This document shows positions 5,987-15,285 of a stretch of 62,423 nt of DNA, piece by piece. The translations under genes were made by a program, and so were the position numbers. Position 1 is the first letter of the stretch. Every line of letters begins with the position of its first letter. Origin of the DNA: Spirochaetaceae bacterium (GTDB lineage Bacteria; Spirochaetota; Spirochaetia; DSM-27196; SKKC01); contig SKXQ01000131.1 of the NCBI GenBank assembly GCA_007128315.1, positions 1 to 62,423 on the forward strand. The letters run 5' to 3'. A model generated the notes under the pieces. The model was not told the DNA's origin. It made no database searches and saw nothing but the letters and a program-made list of their open reading frames with translations.

Positions 5987-8101
5987 TCACGACCGCCGTA
6001 CGTCCTGCAGGACAAGCTGCAGCGTTTCGTTACCCTGGTAGTGATTCACGGTGACCTCAAACACAGCGTCGACGACATCGCCCGTCGCAAAGTCAGCGTC
6101 GAGGCGTTCGCCGGCGTTCCAGAACAGGGCCGGCCATTTATGTTTACCCGAATCAAGAAGCAGCTTCGCATGCTTTTTCTCGCCCTTACCGACGAGTTGC
6201 GCATCAAGAATACGCAGTCCGCTGCTCATAAAGAGCAGCCCCCGGTATTGCTGCCCGTACGGTCCGAGTCGATCCACGAGATTTCTTATCTCCGGATTGA
6301 GGTGCGCATGCGGGAGTTCAGCGTCGATTGTCACCGACGGCTCCAGTTCCTCGGTCAGGACGATGTCCGGTATAAGATCCGTAATGCGTCGTTCAAACTC
6401 CGCCCAGCGGTCAAGCTGAAGATGAAAGCCGCCGGCAGCGTCGTGCCCACCCCAGTCGTCGAGAATATCGTCAAGCTGTGCAAGAAAACCGGTTACTCCG
6501 AAACCCCGCATCGCGCGGACGCTTCCGACTGCGCGCTTGTCCACGACTGCCACGACGGTAGCGGGCGCATTAAACAGTCGTGCAAGACGACCTGCGATAA
6601 TGCCTGTGATACCACGGTGTACGTCGTCATCGCGTACCAGAACGAACCGACCACCTGACGCCTCGTAACTCTGCTGCGCGAGCGGCAGTATCCGGGTCCA
6701 TGCGGTTTCGCCTATCTTCTTTCGGGTCAGATTAAGCTGCACAATGGACTCTGCCAGCGTCGCACACTCGGCAGGATCGTCGGAAAGGAACAACCTCACC
6801 GCTTTGTCGGGCTCGCCCATTCGACCGCTCGCGTTAATGACAGGAGAAATCTGCCAGGCGATGTCGTTCGATGACAGCGTTCTGCCTGCGAGTCCGAGTC
6901 GGGCGAGAAGCTCGCGCAGTCCGGGATTCCTCGTTGTCGCCAGGGCACGCAGACCCTGTCGAACGATGATCCGGTTCTCGTCGGTGAGTGGCATCATGTC
7001 TGCAAGGGTTCCAAGGGCGGGTAGATCGAGACGTTCCGCGTACGACGCGCCCAGGCGGGGTTCTTTTGCCGTGAGAAAGATTGTGTACAGCTGTACGAGT
7101 ACGTCGAGTTCGGAAGGTGATTCGGTCGAGTACACCGCCATTCGGGACTGATCCCGCATGCGAATGAGACTCTTCCCCTGCAGGGACGGGAAATACCGGT
7201 GTATCTCGGTGGCAATATCAAGAACGTGAACGTCCACCGACGAACCGAACGCCTTTCTGATCAGCTTTGCCTGAGTTGTCTCGTCGTACACGAGGATTGC
7301 GTTGCCCTGGAGAAAGGAAAAGAGTCTGGTCTGTTCAATATTTCCGACACCGGGAACGAGATTCTCGGATACCCGATCGACTTCGACGAGATTGATGAGC
7401 CTGACAGCCTCGATAATCACCGTCTCGTTGCCGGGCCGAGCGTTCAGGAGTACGACCGGCTGCTTATAGAGTTCACCTTGCGCAAATATCAGGGCCCACC
7501 GCAGTTTCGCCGCGAGACCGCAGCCACACAGCCCGTCAAACGGATAGCTGCTGTCAGAAATTTTCGGATTGATGATAGCCACCGCAGGAGGCAACAGTTC
7601 CGGTGCGTTATGATGATCGACGATAACCGTATCGATACCGAGGGACTGAGCGTGTTCAATAGCCGACGCGGCTGTTATTCCACAATCGACGGTGACGATC
7701 AGGGTTCCATCCTGTTCGTGAAAGCGATCAATGGTTCCCACTTGAATGCTGTAGGGTTCGTCGCCCATAGGCACCGCCCAGTCGACGTCTATCCCGAGTT
7801 CGCGAAATGTACGGACAAGGAGTGTGGTGGATGTGATCCCGTCGACATCCCGGTCACCGAATACAAGTACCTTTTCACCCTCAGACGCCGCCTGAAGAAT
7901 ACGGTCGACTGCGTCTTCCATCTCATCGAACAGAAACGGATTATGCATGTATCGGACGTCATCTTCGAGTATGTACCTGACATCATTCGGATCCGTGAGA
8001 CCCCGTCGGCACAATATCGCAGCGGTCAACAGATCAATCCCGTAACGCTCCGAAACAGAGCGCACTTTATTTGAGTCTATTCGTTCTTTATTCCATCGCA
8101 T
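5987..8101 (-). CDS. recJ: single-stranded-DNA-specific exonuclease RecJ with a large insertion
   Basis: 704 residues. RecJ degrades single-stranded DNA 5' to 3' in recombinational repair and mismatch repair. DHH-family motifs are present: DRDVDG (83-88), VDCG (138-141), VDHHN (161-165), GTLADMMPL (364-372), NASGRMG, and the DHHA1 motif GGHDAAGGF. The typical enzyme has about 570-600 residues. The excess comes from about 145 residues (210-355) inserted between the CGCGLAAKL segment and GTLADM, with no motif I can name. The stop is 22 bases before the M23 start; the gene begins 7 bases after deoA ends. An ATG is used. Confidence 0.95.
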   Translation of the reverse strand: MRWNKERIDSNKVRSVSERYGIDLLTAAILCRRGLTDPNDVRYILEDDVRYMHNPFLFDEMEDAVDRILQAASEGEKVLVFGDRDVDGITSTTLLVRTFRELGIDVDWAVPMGDEPYSIQVGTIDRFHEQDGTLIVTVDCGITAASAIEHAQSLGIDTVIVDHHNAPELLPPAVAIINPKISDSSYPFDGLCGCGLAAKLRWALIFAQGELYKQPVVLLNARPGNETVIIEAVRLINLVEVDRVSENLVPGVGNIEQTRLFSFLQGNAILVYDETTQAKLIRKAFGSSVDVHVLDIATEIHRYFPSLQGKSLIRMRDQSRMAVYSTESPSELDVLVQLYTIFLTAKEPRLGASYAERLDLPALGTLADMMPLTDENRIIVRQGLRALATTRNPGLRELLARLGLAGRTLSSNDIAWQISPVINASGRMGEPDKAVRLFLSDDPAECATLAESIVQLNLTRKKIGETAWTRILPLAQQSYEASGGRFVLVRDDDVHRGITGIIAGRLARLFNAPATVVAVVDKRAVGSVRAMRGFGVTGFLAQLDDILDDWGGHDAAGGFHLQLDRWAEFERRITDLIPDIVLTEELEPSVTIDAELPHAHLNPEIRNLVDRLGPYGQQYRGLLFMSSGLRILDAQLVGKGEKKHAKLLLDSGKHKWPALFWNAGERLDADFATGDVVDAVFEVTVNHYQGNETLQLVLQDVRRS

Positions 8102-8108
8102 TCAGGGT

Positions 8109-9422
8109 CTATTCCTTTTGCAGAGAAACTTCGTCGATTATCATCGATGCCGGTGTTTCGGCTCCCTCTGGCGACACACCGACGGCGTGCTGCAGCCAGT
8201 TCAGTGCATCCGGTATACGAGATGCATCCCGTGCATACAGACGCGCGATCGAAGCTCCCTTTTGCACGGCATCACCCGGTTTGCAGTCAAGGATTATGCC
8301 GACGTCGGGAAGCACGTCGTCCTCCGCCCGCATGCGACCGGCTCCGAGTGCTCCTGCGGCTCGTCCGAACGCGTAGGCATCCATGCTGCTGATCACCCCG
8401 CCCTCATCGGCGCGCAGGACATGCTCTTTCGGGGCCCGGCCTGCGGGTTCGGTCGCCCGTGTAGAGTCTCCGCCCTGAGCTTCAACGTTCTGAACGAACC
8501 GCTGAAGGGCTTTACCGTCGTCCACCGCACTCAGGCACAGTTCTGCTCCGGCATCTACCGTCTCGACCACACCTGCTGCGACTAGCATCCATGCGCCAAG
8601 ACGGATGGTAACCTCCATGAGATCGTCAATTCGACGACCCTGCAGACATGCGACCGCCTCTTCTACCTCGAACGCGTTGCCAATTGCATAGCCAAGAGGC
8701 GCATCCATGCGGGTGACGCAGGTAATAACCGGCCTTCCCAGTGTCGCTGCCGCGTTTCTGAGACTATCAGCCAGGGCTCGTGCATCGTCTCTCGTCTTCA
8801 TGAACGCGCCCGCACCACATTTCACGTCAAAAACGAGGGCTTCTGCCCCCTCTGCGAACTTCTTCGAAAGAATACTCGCGGTTATGAGCGGAATTGACTC
8901 GACGGTTCCCGTAACATCACGCAGGGCGTATAGAAGGCGGTCGGCAGGTACCACGTCACTGCTCTGTCCGGTCATGGCGTATCCGCACGCACGAATTATT
9001 TCGCGGAACCGGTCTTCAGACAAGGCTGTGCTGTAGCCGGGTATACTTTCGAGCTTATCGAGCGTCCCGCCCGTGTGTCCCAGCCCGCGACCGCTCATCA
9101 TCGGTACCTGAACCCCGCAGGCGGCGACCATGGGCGCCAGAATAAGGCTGACCTTGTCACCAACACCACCGGTTGAATGTTTGTCGACCAGGGGTCCTTC
9201 CAGTCCCGAGAGGTCAAGCGTCCGACCGCTTTTGATCATGACATCCGTGAGATTACCCGTCTCCTCGGAGCTCAATCCATTCAGAAAAGCCGCCATAAGC
9301 CAGGCAGACACCTGATATTCGGGAATCGAACCGTCGACGGCTCCAGACACCAGCTCTTCGATCTCCCGGCGACTGTTCTGCTTTCCGTTTCGTTTATTGA
9401 TTATCGTATCGAGTACACTCAT
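8109..9422 (-). CDS. deoA: thymidine (pyrimidine-nucleoside) phosphorylase
   Basis: 437 residues, full length for the family. It splits thymidine, and possibly uridine, with phosphate into base and pentose-1-phosphate for nucleoside salvage. Signature elements: VDKHSTGGVGDK (phosphate-binding loop), SGRGLGHTGGTLDKLE (the family signature) and KKFAEGAEALVFDVKCG. Whether it is thymidine-specific (DeoA) or of broader specificity (Pdp) cannot be decided from sequence alone. It heads the minus-strand run deoA-recJ-M23-rpsU. Start ATG at 9422; divergent from the HAD gene across 133 bases. Confidence 0.95.
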   Translation of the reverse strand: MSVLDTIINKRNGKQNSRREIEELVSGAVDGSIPEYQVSAWLMAAFLNGLSSEETGNLTDVMIKSGRTLDLSGLEGPLVDKHSTGGVGDKVSLILAPMVAACGVQVPMMSGRGLGHTGGTLDKLESIPGYSTALSEDRFREIIRACGYAMTGQSSDVVPADRLLYALRDVTGTVESIPLITASILSKKFAEGAEALVFDVKCGAGAFMKTRDDARALADSLRNAAATLGRPVITCVTRMDAPLGYAIGNAFEVEEAVACLQGRRIDDLMEVTIRLGAWMLVAAGVVETVDAGAELCLSAVDDGKALQRFVQNVEAQGGDSTRATEPAGRAPKEHVLRADEGGVISSMDAYAFGRAAGALGAGRMRAEDDVLPDVGIILDCKPGDAVQKGASIARLYARDASRIPDALNWLQHAVGVSPEGAETPASMIIDEVSLQKE

Positions 9423-9555
9423 ACCGGTATTATCCTGTCAGCCCGCGTCGGCCGGGCGTCTGTCATGGTAGCACAGCTATCACCATCTGAATATACAGGA
9501 CCTTTTCCGCACCTGATTGCTTTCGAAGATAAAAAACAGGCATTATTCTGGAGAT

Positions 9556-10032
9556 ATGTTCAAATTATTCATGGATCTTGACGGAGTACTTGTCGATTTT
9601 GACCGTGGGGTTCAGGAATTGACGGGAAAACGTCCGGACGAACTCCATCCGAAGCGCATGTGGCCACAGATTGCGCGTGCGGACGGTTTTTACGAGCATC
9701 TGCACTGGATGCCTGACGGTCGGGCGTTGTGGGATGAGGTTCGACACCTGAATCCTGCCGTCTTAACAGGTCTCCCTATGGGTACGTGGGCAGAACCGCA
9801 GAAACGTGCGTGGTGTACACGTGAGCTTGGCCCCGATGTCCCGGTCGTCACCTGCTTGTCCCGTCACAAAGCGCGTCGCGCACATGAGATCACACCGGAC
9901 GGTGTCAGTCCCGTCCTTGTTGATGACCGGGAGAAACTCAAGGAAGCCTGGGAAGAGGCCGGAGGCGTGTTCATACTGCACACGGATGCAGAATCGAGTC
10001 TGCAGAAGCTCCGGGATGCCGGCGTGCTCTAA
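9556..10032 (+). CDS. HAD-superfamily 5'(3')-deoxyribonucleotidase-like protein
   Basis: 158 residues from the ATG at 9556 (GGAG just upstream). The N-terminal FMDLDGVLVDFD is the HAD motif I with nucleophile and acid aspartates; VLTGLP is motif II; a lysine (KARRAHEI) and VLVDDREK supply motifs III and IV. Size and motif I (DxDGVLVDF) match the deoxyribonucleotidase/NT5C-like group, which dephosphorylates dNMPs. This would fit with the thymidine phosphorylase that diverges from it. The nucleotide preference is inference. Confidence 0.8.
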   Translation: MFKLFMDLDGVLVDFDRGVQELTGKRPDELHPKRMWPQIARADGFYEHLHWMPDGRALWDEVRHLNPAVLTGLPMGTWAEPQKRAWCTRELGPDVPVVTCLSRHKARRAHEITPDGVSPVLVDDREKLKEAWEEAGGVFILHTDAESSLQKLRDAGVL

Positions 10033-10036
10033 ATAC

Positions 10037-10056
10037 CGCCAAGACAGAGGTTGGCG
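10037..10056. terminator. weak hairpin between convergent HAD and recO genes
   Basis: CGCCAA (10037-10042) and TTGGCG (10051-10056) can form a 6-base-pair stem with an 8-base loop in the 24-base gap between the two stop codons. There is no T run on either side, so a terminator role is only possible. Confidence 0.3.
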
Positions 10057-10725
10057 TCAGGGATACAGGCCGAGAAACCCGCCCGCGGTTCGAACCGTGT
10101 TCAGCTCAAGCTCAAGGACCCGCTGTACGGCTCTGACCAGATACGGGACGGTATCGGGGAGGCCCCCGGTACATGACTCGGAGAACTCGACGAGATCCTC
10201 CACCGAACTCGTGTCGAGAGATGAAACGATGCGCCGCATGTTCGCGTCCTTCACGGCGTCCGGATCTACCGGGGCACCGGTAATTGCGAGAAAGCGGAGG
10301 AGAAACTGACTGCATACCAGCCGGACACGAGTTTCCCCGGCATCACGAACGAGCAGCAGACACTCACGAAATACGTCGTACAGTTCGTGTGCAGCCTCTC
10401 CACCACCGAAGGAGCGAAGAACGATTTCGGCCCAGAGTGATGCAACATAATACCGGATAACATCCTCGCGTATTCCATAGAACATATCGAACACTTCGAC
10501 ATCGCTTATTTTGACGTTCTGCTTGACCGGATCGCGATAGATGTAGAACTTTCCCCATACGAAAGGATCGGTAATACCACGAAGGCTGCCTTTGCGGCTG
10601 TACGCTCCGAAAGCCGTGGCCCGAACGAGACCATTCTCCGGGGTAAAGAGGCTGACGCCTTTGTGAAGCTCTCCAAAGCGTCGGTTTTCTAGCACAATGG
10701 CTTCACACGTGCTGTGGCGTTCCAT
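10057..10725 (-). CDS. recO: DNA repair protein RecO
   Basis: 222 residues, slightly short for RecO. RecO anneals SSB-coated strands and, with RecR, loads RecA at gaps. The N-terminal half is the expected OB fold (EAIVLENRRFGE, VSLFTPENGLV, AFGAYSRKGSL), followed by the helical part with FLLRFLAITGAPVD, the usual LxxxG signature region. The cysteines of the zinc-binding form are not present. Its ATG lies only 32 bases from the divergent lon start, so the two must share a very compact promoter region. Confidence 0.85.
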   Translation of the reverse strand: MERHSTCEAIVLENRRFGELHKGVSLFTPENGLVRATAFGAYSRKGSLRGITDPFVWGKFYIYRDPVKQNVKISDVEVFDMFYGIREDVIRYYVASLWAEIVLRSFGGGEAAHELYDVFRECLLLVRDAGETRVRLVCSQFLLRFLAITGAPVDPDAVKDANMRRIVSSLDTSSVEDLVEFSESCTGGLPDTVPYLVRAVQRVLELELNTVRTAGGFLGLYP

Positions 10726-10737
10726 TCTGGCCCATAC

Positions 10738-10743
10738 TATAAT
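10738..10743 (+). promoter_or_regulatory. candidate -10 element of lon
   Basis: A perfect TATAAT lies 14 bases before the lon ATG. No convincing -35 is found 16-18 bases upstream. The overlapping minus-strand hexamer TATAGT (10742 down to 10737) could serve recO in the same way. If used, either transcript would have a leader of under 10 bases. Confidence 0.35.
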
Positions 10744-10757
10744 CGAGGAACTACATT

Positions 10758-13106
10758 ATGGACACTGACAACCTCAGAAACATCGTACCCGCAGACCACA
10801 TTATTCCCACCCGGCTGGTGGTGATTCCTGTGACTGGTCGCCCGCTCTATCCCGGAATATTCATACCCATGATGGTCACCGGGGAGCGCGATCTGAAAGC
10901 CGTGCAGGAAGCGACCTCGAGCGACGGATTTGTCGGGCTGGTACTGACGCGCGACGAAGACATAGATGACCCGACCGCTGAAGATCTCTACGAAATCGGA
11001 ACCGCCGCCCGCATTGTAAAGAAGATCAACCTGCCCGATGGTGGTCTAAACATCTTTCTGCAGACCGTGAAGCGATTTCGAGTCAAAAAGGTCCTGAAGA
11101 ACTCAAGTCCGATCGTTGTAGCGGCAGAACAGCTTGAGGACACGAACTATCAGGGTGACGAGGTAAAAGCCCTGACCCGAAGCCTGATCGGAGAAATGAA
11201 ACAGGTATCCGAAAACAATCCGTTGTTTTCCGAAGAAATGCGTCTGAACATGGTAAACATCGACCATCCCGGAAAAATTGCCGACTTTATAGCAAGCATA
11301 CTGAACCTCGATCGCGACGCTCAGCAGAACGTTCTTGAGACCGTGGATGTTCGTACGCGCATGGAAATGGTGCTCGTCCACATCAAGCAGGAACAGGAGC
11401 TCATGCGTATACAGAAACGTATACAGACACAGATTAACGAGAAAATCGAGAAGAGCCAGCGCGAGTATTTTTTAAAGGAACAGCTGAAGGCGATCAAGGA
11501 AGAACTGGGAATGTCCGGCGACGCGAAGAGCAGTGAACTCAAGCGACTCCGCGACGCGATAGAATCCATCGAGCTTCCCGACGACGTGCGCGAATCGGTC
11601 GAGCAGGAACTCGAGAAGTTTGCGCTCACCGAACCGCAGTCACCTGACTTTGCGATCATACGGAACTATCTGGACACCGTCATCGGTCTCCCCTGGGGCG
11701 AGCCTGCACCGGAAGATATCGACATTAACCGTGCGAGCGAAATCCTGGAAAAGGATCACTATGGCCTGAATGACGTGAAGGAACGCATCCTGGAGTTCCT
11801 TTCGGTGCGAATACTCAGAAAAGATACGAAGGGTTCCATCATCTGTCTTGTCGGTCCTCCGGGTGTAGGCAAGACCAGCATAGGACGCAGCATCGCGCGC
11901 GCGCTCGGAAAGGAGTTCTTCCGGTTCTCCGTCGGGGGCATGCGCGATGAGGCTGAAATCAAGGGGCACAGGCGCACGTATGTCGGTGCGATGCCGGGTA
12001 AGATCATACAGGGTTTGAAAATAGTTAAGGATCGTGCTCCCGTTTTCATGATCGATGAGATCGATAAACTCGGATCGGGAATACAGGGAGACCCTTCAAG
12101 CGCATTGCTCGAAGTTCTCGATCCGGAGCAGAACTCCGACTTTCGCGATCATTATCTTGACCTTCCCTTCGATGTCTCCGGTATTCTTTTCGTTACCACG
12201 GCAAACAATATGGATACGATTCCCGGACCGCTGCTTGATCGCATGGAAGTCATTCGTATTTCGGGATACATCAACGAAGAGAAAACCGCAATCGCCCGAA
12301 AATACCTCATTCCAAAATCCCTCACGAAAGCCGGTCTGAAACGCAGCGAGGTGAAGTACAATAAAACGACGCTCATTGCGATCGCCGACCGGTACGCACG
12401 CGAAGCGGGTGTGCGAAACTATGAGAAAGCACTCGATCGCATACACCGGAAAATTGCGCGCGCAAAACTGGAAGGAAAGGTAGAGACTCCGGTCAAAATG
12501 TCGCCTGAGCTCCTGCCACAATACCTCGGGCACCCTTCGTTTGAGGAGCTGAACGAACGCACTGTCGAACGCCCGGGCATGGCGATCGGACTGGCGTGGA
12601 CACCGTATGGAGGAGACACGCTGCTCATCGAAGCTGCTCAACTCCCGGGAAAAGAGGCATTCAAGCTGACCGGTAAAATGGGCGAAGTCATGCAGGAGTC
12701 CGCAAACATCGCGTACACCTATGTGCGCAGCATTGCGTCCGGGTACGGAGTCTCGGCGGATTTTTTCGAGACGCACAGTATTCATCTGCACATACCCGCC
12801 GGTGCAATACCAAAAGACGGACCCTCAGCCGGTATCACCATGGCGACGACCCTCCTGAGCCTCGCACGAGGCAAATCGATTCGCAAAAACGTCGCAATGA
12901 CCGGAGAACTGTCCCTGCTTGGAGCTGTCCTTCCTATTGGCGGGCTCAAAGAAAAAACTGTCGCTGCCAAACGCTCGCGGATCAAGACGATTCTCTTCCC
13001 GAAGGCCAACGAGAGGGACCTTGAAGATATTCCACAGCACGTGAAAAAAGGGATACGGTTCGTGCCGGTATCCCGTATGGAAGAAGTTATCGCGGAGGTT
13101 TTTTGA
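10758..13106 (+). CDS. lon: ATP-dependent protease La (Lon)
   Basis: 782 residues, full length. Order: N-terminal substrate domain (about 15-205), coiled coil (about 210-260), AAA+ module with Walker A GPPGVGKT (366-373) and Walker B FMIDEIDK, then the proteolytic domain with the serine-lysine dyad. Ser690 lies in KDGPSAGI and Lys733 in GGLKEKTV, the 43-residue spacing matching Escherichia coli Lon. Lon degrades misfolded and short-lived regulatory proteins in the cytoplasm. GAGGAA eight bases before the ATG is the likely ribosome site. The stop overlaps the TTG start of the next gene (TTGA). Confidence 0.97.
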   Translation: MDTDNLRNIVPADHIIPTRLVVIPVTGRPLYPGIFIPMMVTGERDLKAVQEATSSDGFVGLVLTRDEDIDDPTAEDLYEIGTAARIVKKINLPDGGLNIFLQTVKRFRVKKVLKNSSPIVVAAEQLEDTNYQGDEVKALTRSLIGEMKQVSENNPLFSEEMRLNMVNIDHPGKIADFIASILNLDRDAQQNVLETVDVRTRMEMVLVHIKQEQELMRIQKRIQTQINEKIEKSQREYFLKEQLKAIKEELGMSGDAKSSELKRLRDAIESIELPDDVRESVEQELEKFALTEPQSPDFAIIRNYLDTVIGLPWGEPAPEDIDINRASEILEKDHYGLNDVKERILEFLSVRILRKDTKGSIICLVGPPGVGKTSIGRSIARALGKEFFRFSVGGMRDEAEIKGHRRTYVGAMPGKIIQGLKIVKDRAPVFMIDEIDKLGSGIQGDPSSALLEVLDPEQNSDFRDHYLDLPFDVSGILFVTTANNMDTIPGPLLDRMEVIRISGYINEEKTAIARKYLIPKSLTKAGLKRSEVKYNKTTLIAIADRYAREAGVRNYEKALDRIHRKIARAKLEGKVETPVKMSPELLPQYLGHPSFEELNERTVERPGMAIGLAWTPYGGDTLLIEAAQLPGKEAFKLTGKMGEVMQESANIAYTYVRSIASGYGVSADFFETHSIHLHIPAGAIPKDGPSAGITMATTLLSLARGKSIRKNVAMTGELSLLGAVLPIGGLKEKTVAAKRSRIKTILFPKANERDLEDIPQHVKKGIRFVPVSRMEEVIAEVF

Positions 13107-13912
13107 CTCGATCATGCCCGTTGCGGCTTCTATCCATCGTATTTCTGCTCGTTGTGTTTCAGGAGGATCTGTTCGGACGCGGGGCATTTCACCCAAAATT
13201 TGCAATGACGATCTCGGAGTATCATGAGATGGTCAAGACGCTGCCGCTGGAGGTTCAGGCGCGCGTCATGCGGGATCCGGGACATTTCCTCGACCTTACG
13301 GCGGCGGTACTTGAGTCCGATACCCTGCTCGTGCGCCACATTGACAGGAGTATCGGTCTGTCTCCGGACTACACTCCCGACGGCCTCATAAGCCTGCGTG
13401 AAGCGGCCCCTGATGTTCCCGTCTACTCGAGTGATGACAGACTCATTGCGTCAGCCGCAACTGCTCTTTCTGCGCTCGTGCGAAGCGCAGCAGACGCTGG
13501 AATACACCTCGCAGTCTCGAGCAGTTTTCGTGACTACCACACACAGGAAGACGTATACGCTGATCACATCACGCGCTTTGGCTTTCGAACTACCGTGCAG
13601 CTGGTCGCACCGCCGGGTCATAGCGAGCATCAGCTCGGTACAACCGTGGACTTCCACCCGGTTGGACGACGGTTTAACGACTCCCCTCAGGATCTCTGGT
13701 TGAGCGAACACGCCGGCAGATACGGTTTTTCGATGAGCTACCCGCCCGATCTTGAACATATAACCGGATATCTCCATGAAAGCTGGCATTACCGCTATAT
13801 TGGCCTGCCGGCAATACACCTGCGGGATGGCTTTTTCAACGGTGTCCAGTTTCACCTGACGGAGTTCTTTCACCGACACGGCGATTTTCTTCAGCAGGTC
13901 CACAGACAGTAG
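13103..13912 (+). CDS. VanY-type D-alanyl-D-alanine carboxypeptidase, secreted
   Basis: 269 residues beginning with TTG, which overlaps the lon stop and follows a GGAGG. A short signal peptide (LRLLSIVFLLVVFQ) is followed by a helical region, then the M15B zinc peptidase domain: SSSFRDYHTQ, SEHQLGTTVDF (H-x6-D zinc ligands) and HESWHYRYIG (catalytic Glu and third ligand His). It should trim the terminal D-Ala from peptidoglycan stem peptides. Coupling to lon suggests shared expression under envelope or protein stress, which is inference. The next gene follows after 32 bases. Confidence 0.9.
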   Translation: MTRSCPLRLLSIVFLLVVFQEDLFGRGAFHPKFAMTISEYHEMVKTLPLEVQARVMRDPGHFLDLTAAVLESDTLLVRHIDRSIGLSPDYTPDGLISLREAAPDVPVYSSDDRLIASAATALSALVRSAADAGIHLAVSSSFRDYHTQEDVYADHITRFGFRTTVQLVAPPGHSEHQLGTTVDFHPVGRRFNDSPQDLWLSEHAGRYGFSMSYPPDLEHITGYLHESWHYRYIGLPAIHLRDGFFNGVQFHLTEFFHRHGDFLQQVHRQ

Positions 13913-13944
13913 AGACTTCTCGGTCCCGATGGTATAGTGCGTGC

Positions 13945-15279
13945 ATGGATACGTCAGACGCCGTAGATACAATCGCAGAACTGTCGGAGCTCGGCATTCA
14001 GGTGCCGGAGATTCTTCTGCCGGAACCAGGTATCGATCTAAGGACCTTTGCCGTCGTTGCCTGCGATCAGTTCACGAGTGAGCCCGAATACTGGGATGAG
14101 GTGGACTCATACGTCGGCCCTGCTCCGTCAGCACTCCGCTGCGTTCTGCCCGAAGTCTACCTTGAAAGTTCCGATGTGGACGATCGAATACGCCGGGCGC
14201 AGGAGACTGCCGCACGGTACTGTTCCGAAGGTATCCTGCGCTCCCCCGGCAAGGGAATGATACTGACGCAGCGAAGCCTGCCGGACGGGAGCATCCGGGA
14301 GGGTCTCGTTCTTGCACTGGATCTGGAAGCTTACGATTTTTCGACGGGCTCGGAATCACTGATCCGGGCGACGGAAAAAACCATACTCGAACGACTGCCG
14401 CCACGCGTCAGGATACGCATGGGCACTGCAATTGAGCTCCCGCACATCATGGTCATGATCGACGACTCGGAGAACCGGGTTTTCAGCTATCTCAACAGTA
14501 TCCGTGCGCAACTTCCACCGGTTTACGACACGGAACTCATGCTCGGAGGGGGCAGTGTATCGGGTCGTCTACTCTCCGACACCGACCATATGCGTGCTCT
14601 CGCCCTACGGCTGCGCAAACTCATCGATCCCGAACGTCTGAGAGAAAAGTACGACACCGACATTCCCCTGCTCTTTCCTGTCGGCGACGGAAATCACAGC
14701 CTTGCCGCGGCACGCACCTACTGGCTCGGACTCAAAGAACAGGGAGCACCGATGGACCACCCTGCCCGCTACGCGCTTGTCGAGGTGGTCAACCTTCACG
14801 GATCCGGTATGAGTTTTCACCCGATACACCGCCTCGTACGCCGTGTATCTGTATCGGAACTCTACGACTTGTTGAAGGAGAGTGGTTTCCGCCAGACGGA
14901 CGGGAACGCGCTCGATAGTGAGACCATTCGCGTCCACTCGGCTCACGACACGAGCGTGTTCGCTCCGCCGGAAGGAAGCTCGCTCACCGTCGGTCTCGTG
15001 GATTCGGCGCTTTCCAGTCTTGCAGAAAGCCGCAATACGCTCTCGGTGGATTACGTTCATGATCTGGAGTCACTTTCGCGCTGGATGGCCGAGGGAGCGG
15101 TACTGATAGAAATGCCGGCGATAAACCCTCACGATATAGTCCCGACGGTAATACGCGACGGCGCACTGCCGCGAAAGGCGTTTTCGATCGGCGAGGCGCG
15201 CGATAAGCGCTATTATCTTGAAGCACGCCGAATTCGGAACGATAATACGTTTAATTTACGAGCAATCGGGGTAGAATAA
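13945..15279 (+). CDS. DUF1015 family protein
   Basis: 444 residues, matching the family length. Recognisable family features are FAVVACDQFTSEPEYW near the N-terminus, VYLE in the first domain and the glycine loop FPVGDGNHSLAAA (about 247-259), followed by YALVEVVNLHGSG. The DGNHS loop resembles the ParB/DUF4032 nucleotide-binding loop, but the molecular function of DUF1015 is unproven. No signal or membrane segment. It sits between the carboxypeptidase gene and a secreted protein with 32- and 6-base gaps, so it is probably part of the lon run. Confidence 0.9.
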   Translation: MDTSDAVDTIAELSELGIQVPEILLPEPGIDLRTFAVVACDQFTSEPEYWDEVDSYVGPAPSALRCVLPEVYLESSDVDDRIRRAQETAARYCSEGILRSPGKGMILTQRSLPDGSIREGLVLALDLEAYDFSTGSESLIRATEKTILERLPPRVRIRMGTAIELPHIMVMIDDSENRVFSYLNSIRAQLPPVYDTELMLGGGSVSGRLLSDTDHMRALALRLRKLIDPERLREKYDTDIPLLFPVGDGNHSLAAARTYWLGLKEQGAPMDHPARYALVEVVNLHGSGMSFHPIHRLVRRVSVSELYDLLKESGFRQTDGNALDSETIRVHSAHDTSVFAPPEGSSLTVGLVDSALSSLAESRNTLSVDYVHDLESLSRWMAEGAVLIEMPAINPHDIVPTVIRDGALPRKAFSIGEARDKRYYLEARRIRNDNTFNLRAIGVE

Positions 15280-15285
15280 AAAGGT

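Noticed and set aside
5963-6658. 231-codon plus-strand frame over recJ
   Set aside because: Shadow of recJ, whose DHHA1 motifs are on the other strand.
12096-12791. 231-codon minus-strand frame over lon
   Set aside because: Lon AAA+ and protease motifs are continuous on the plus strand.
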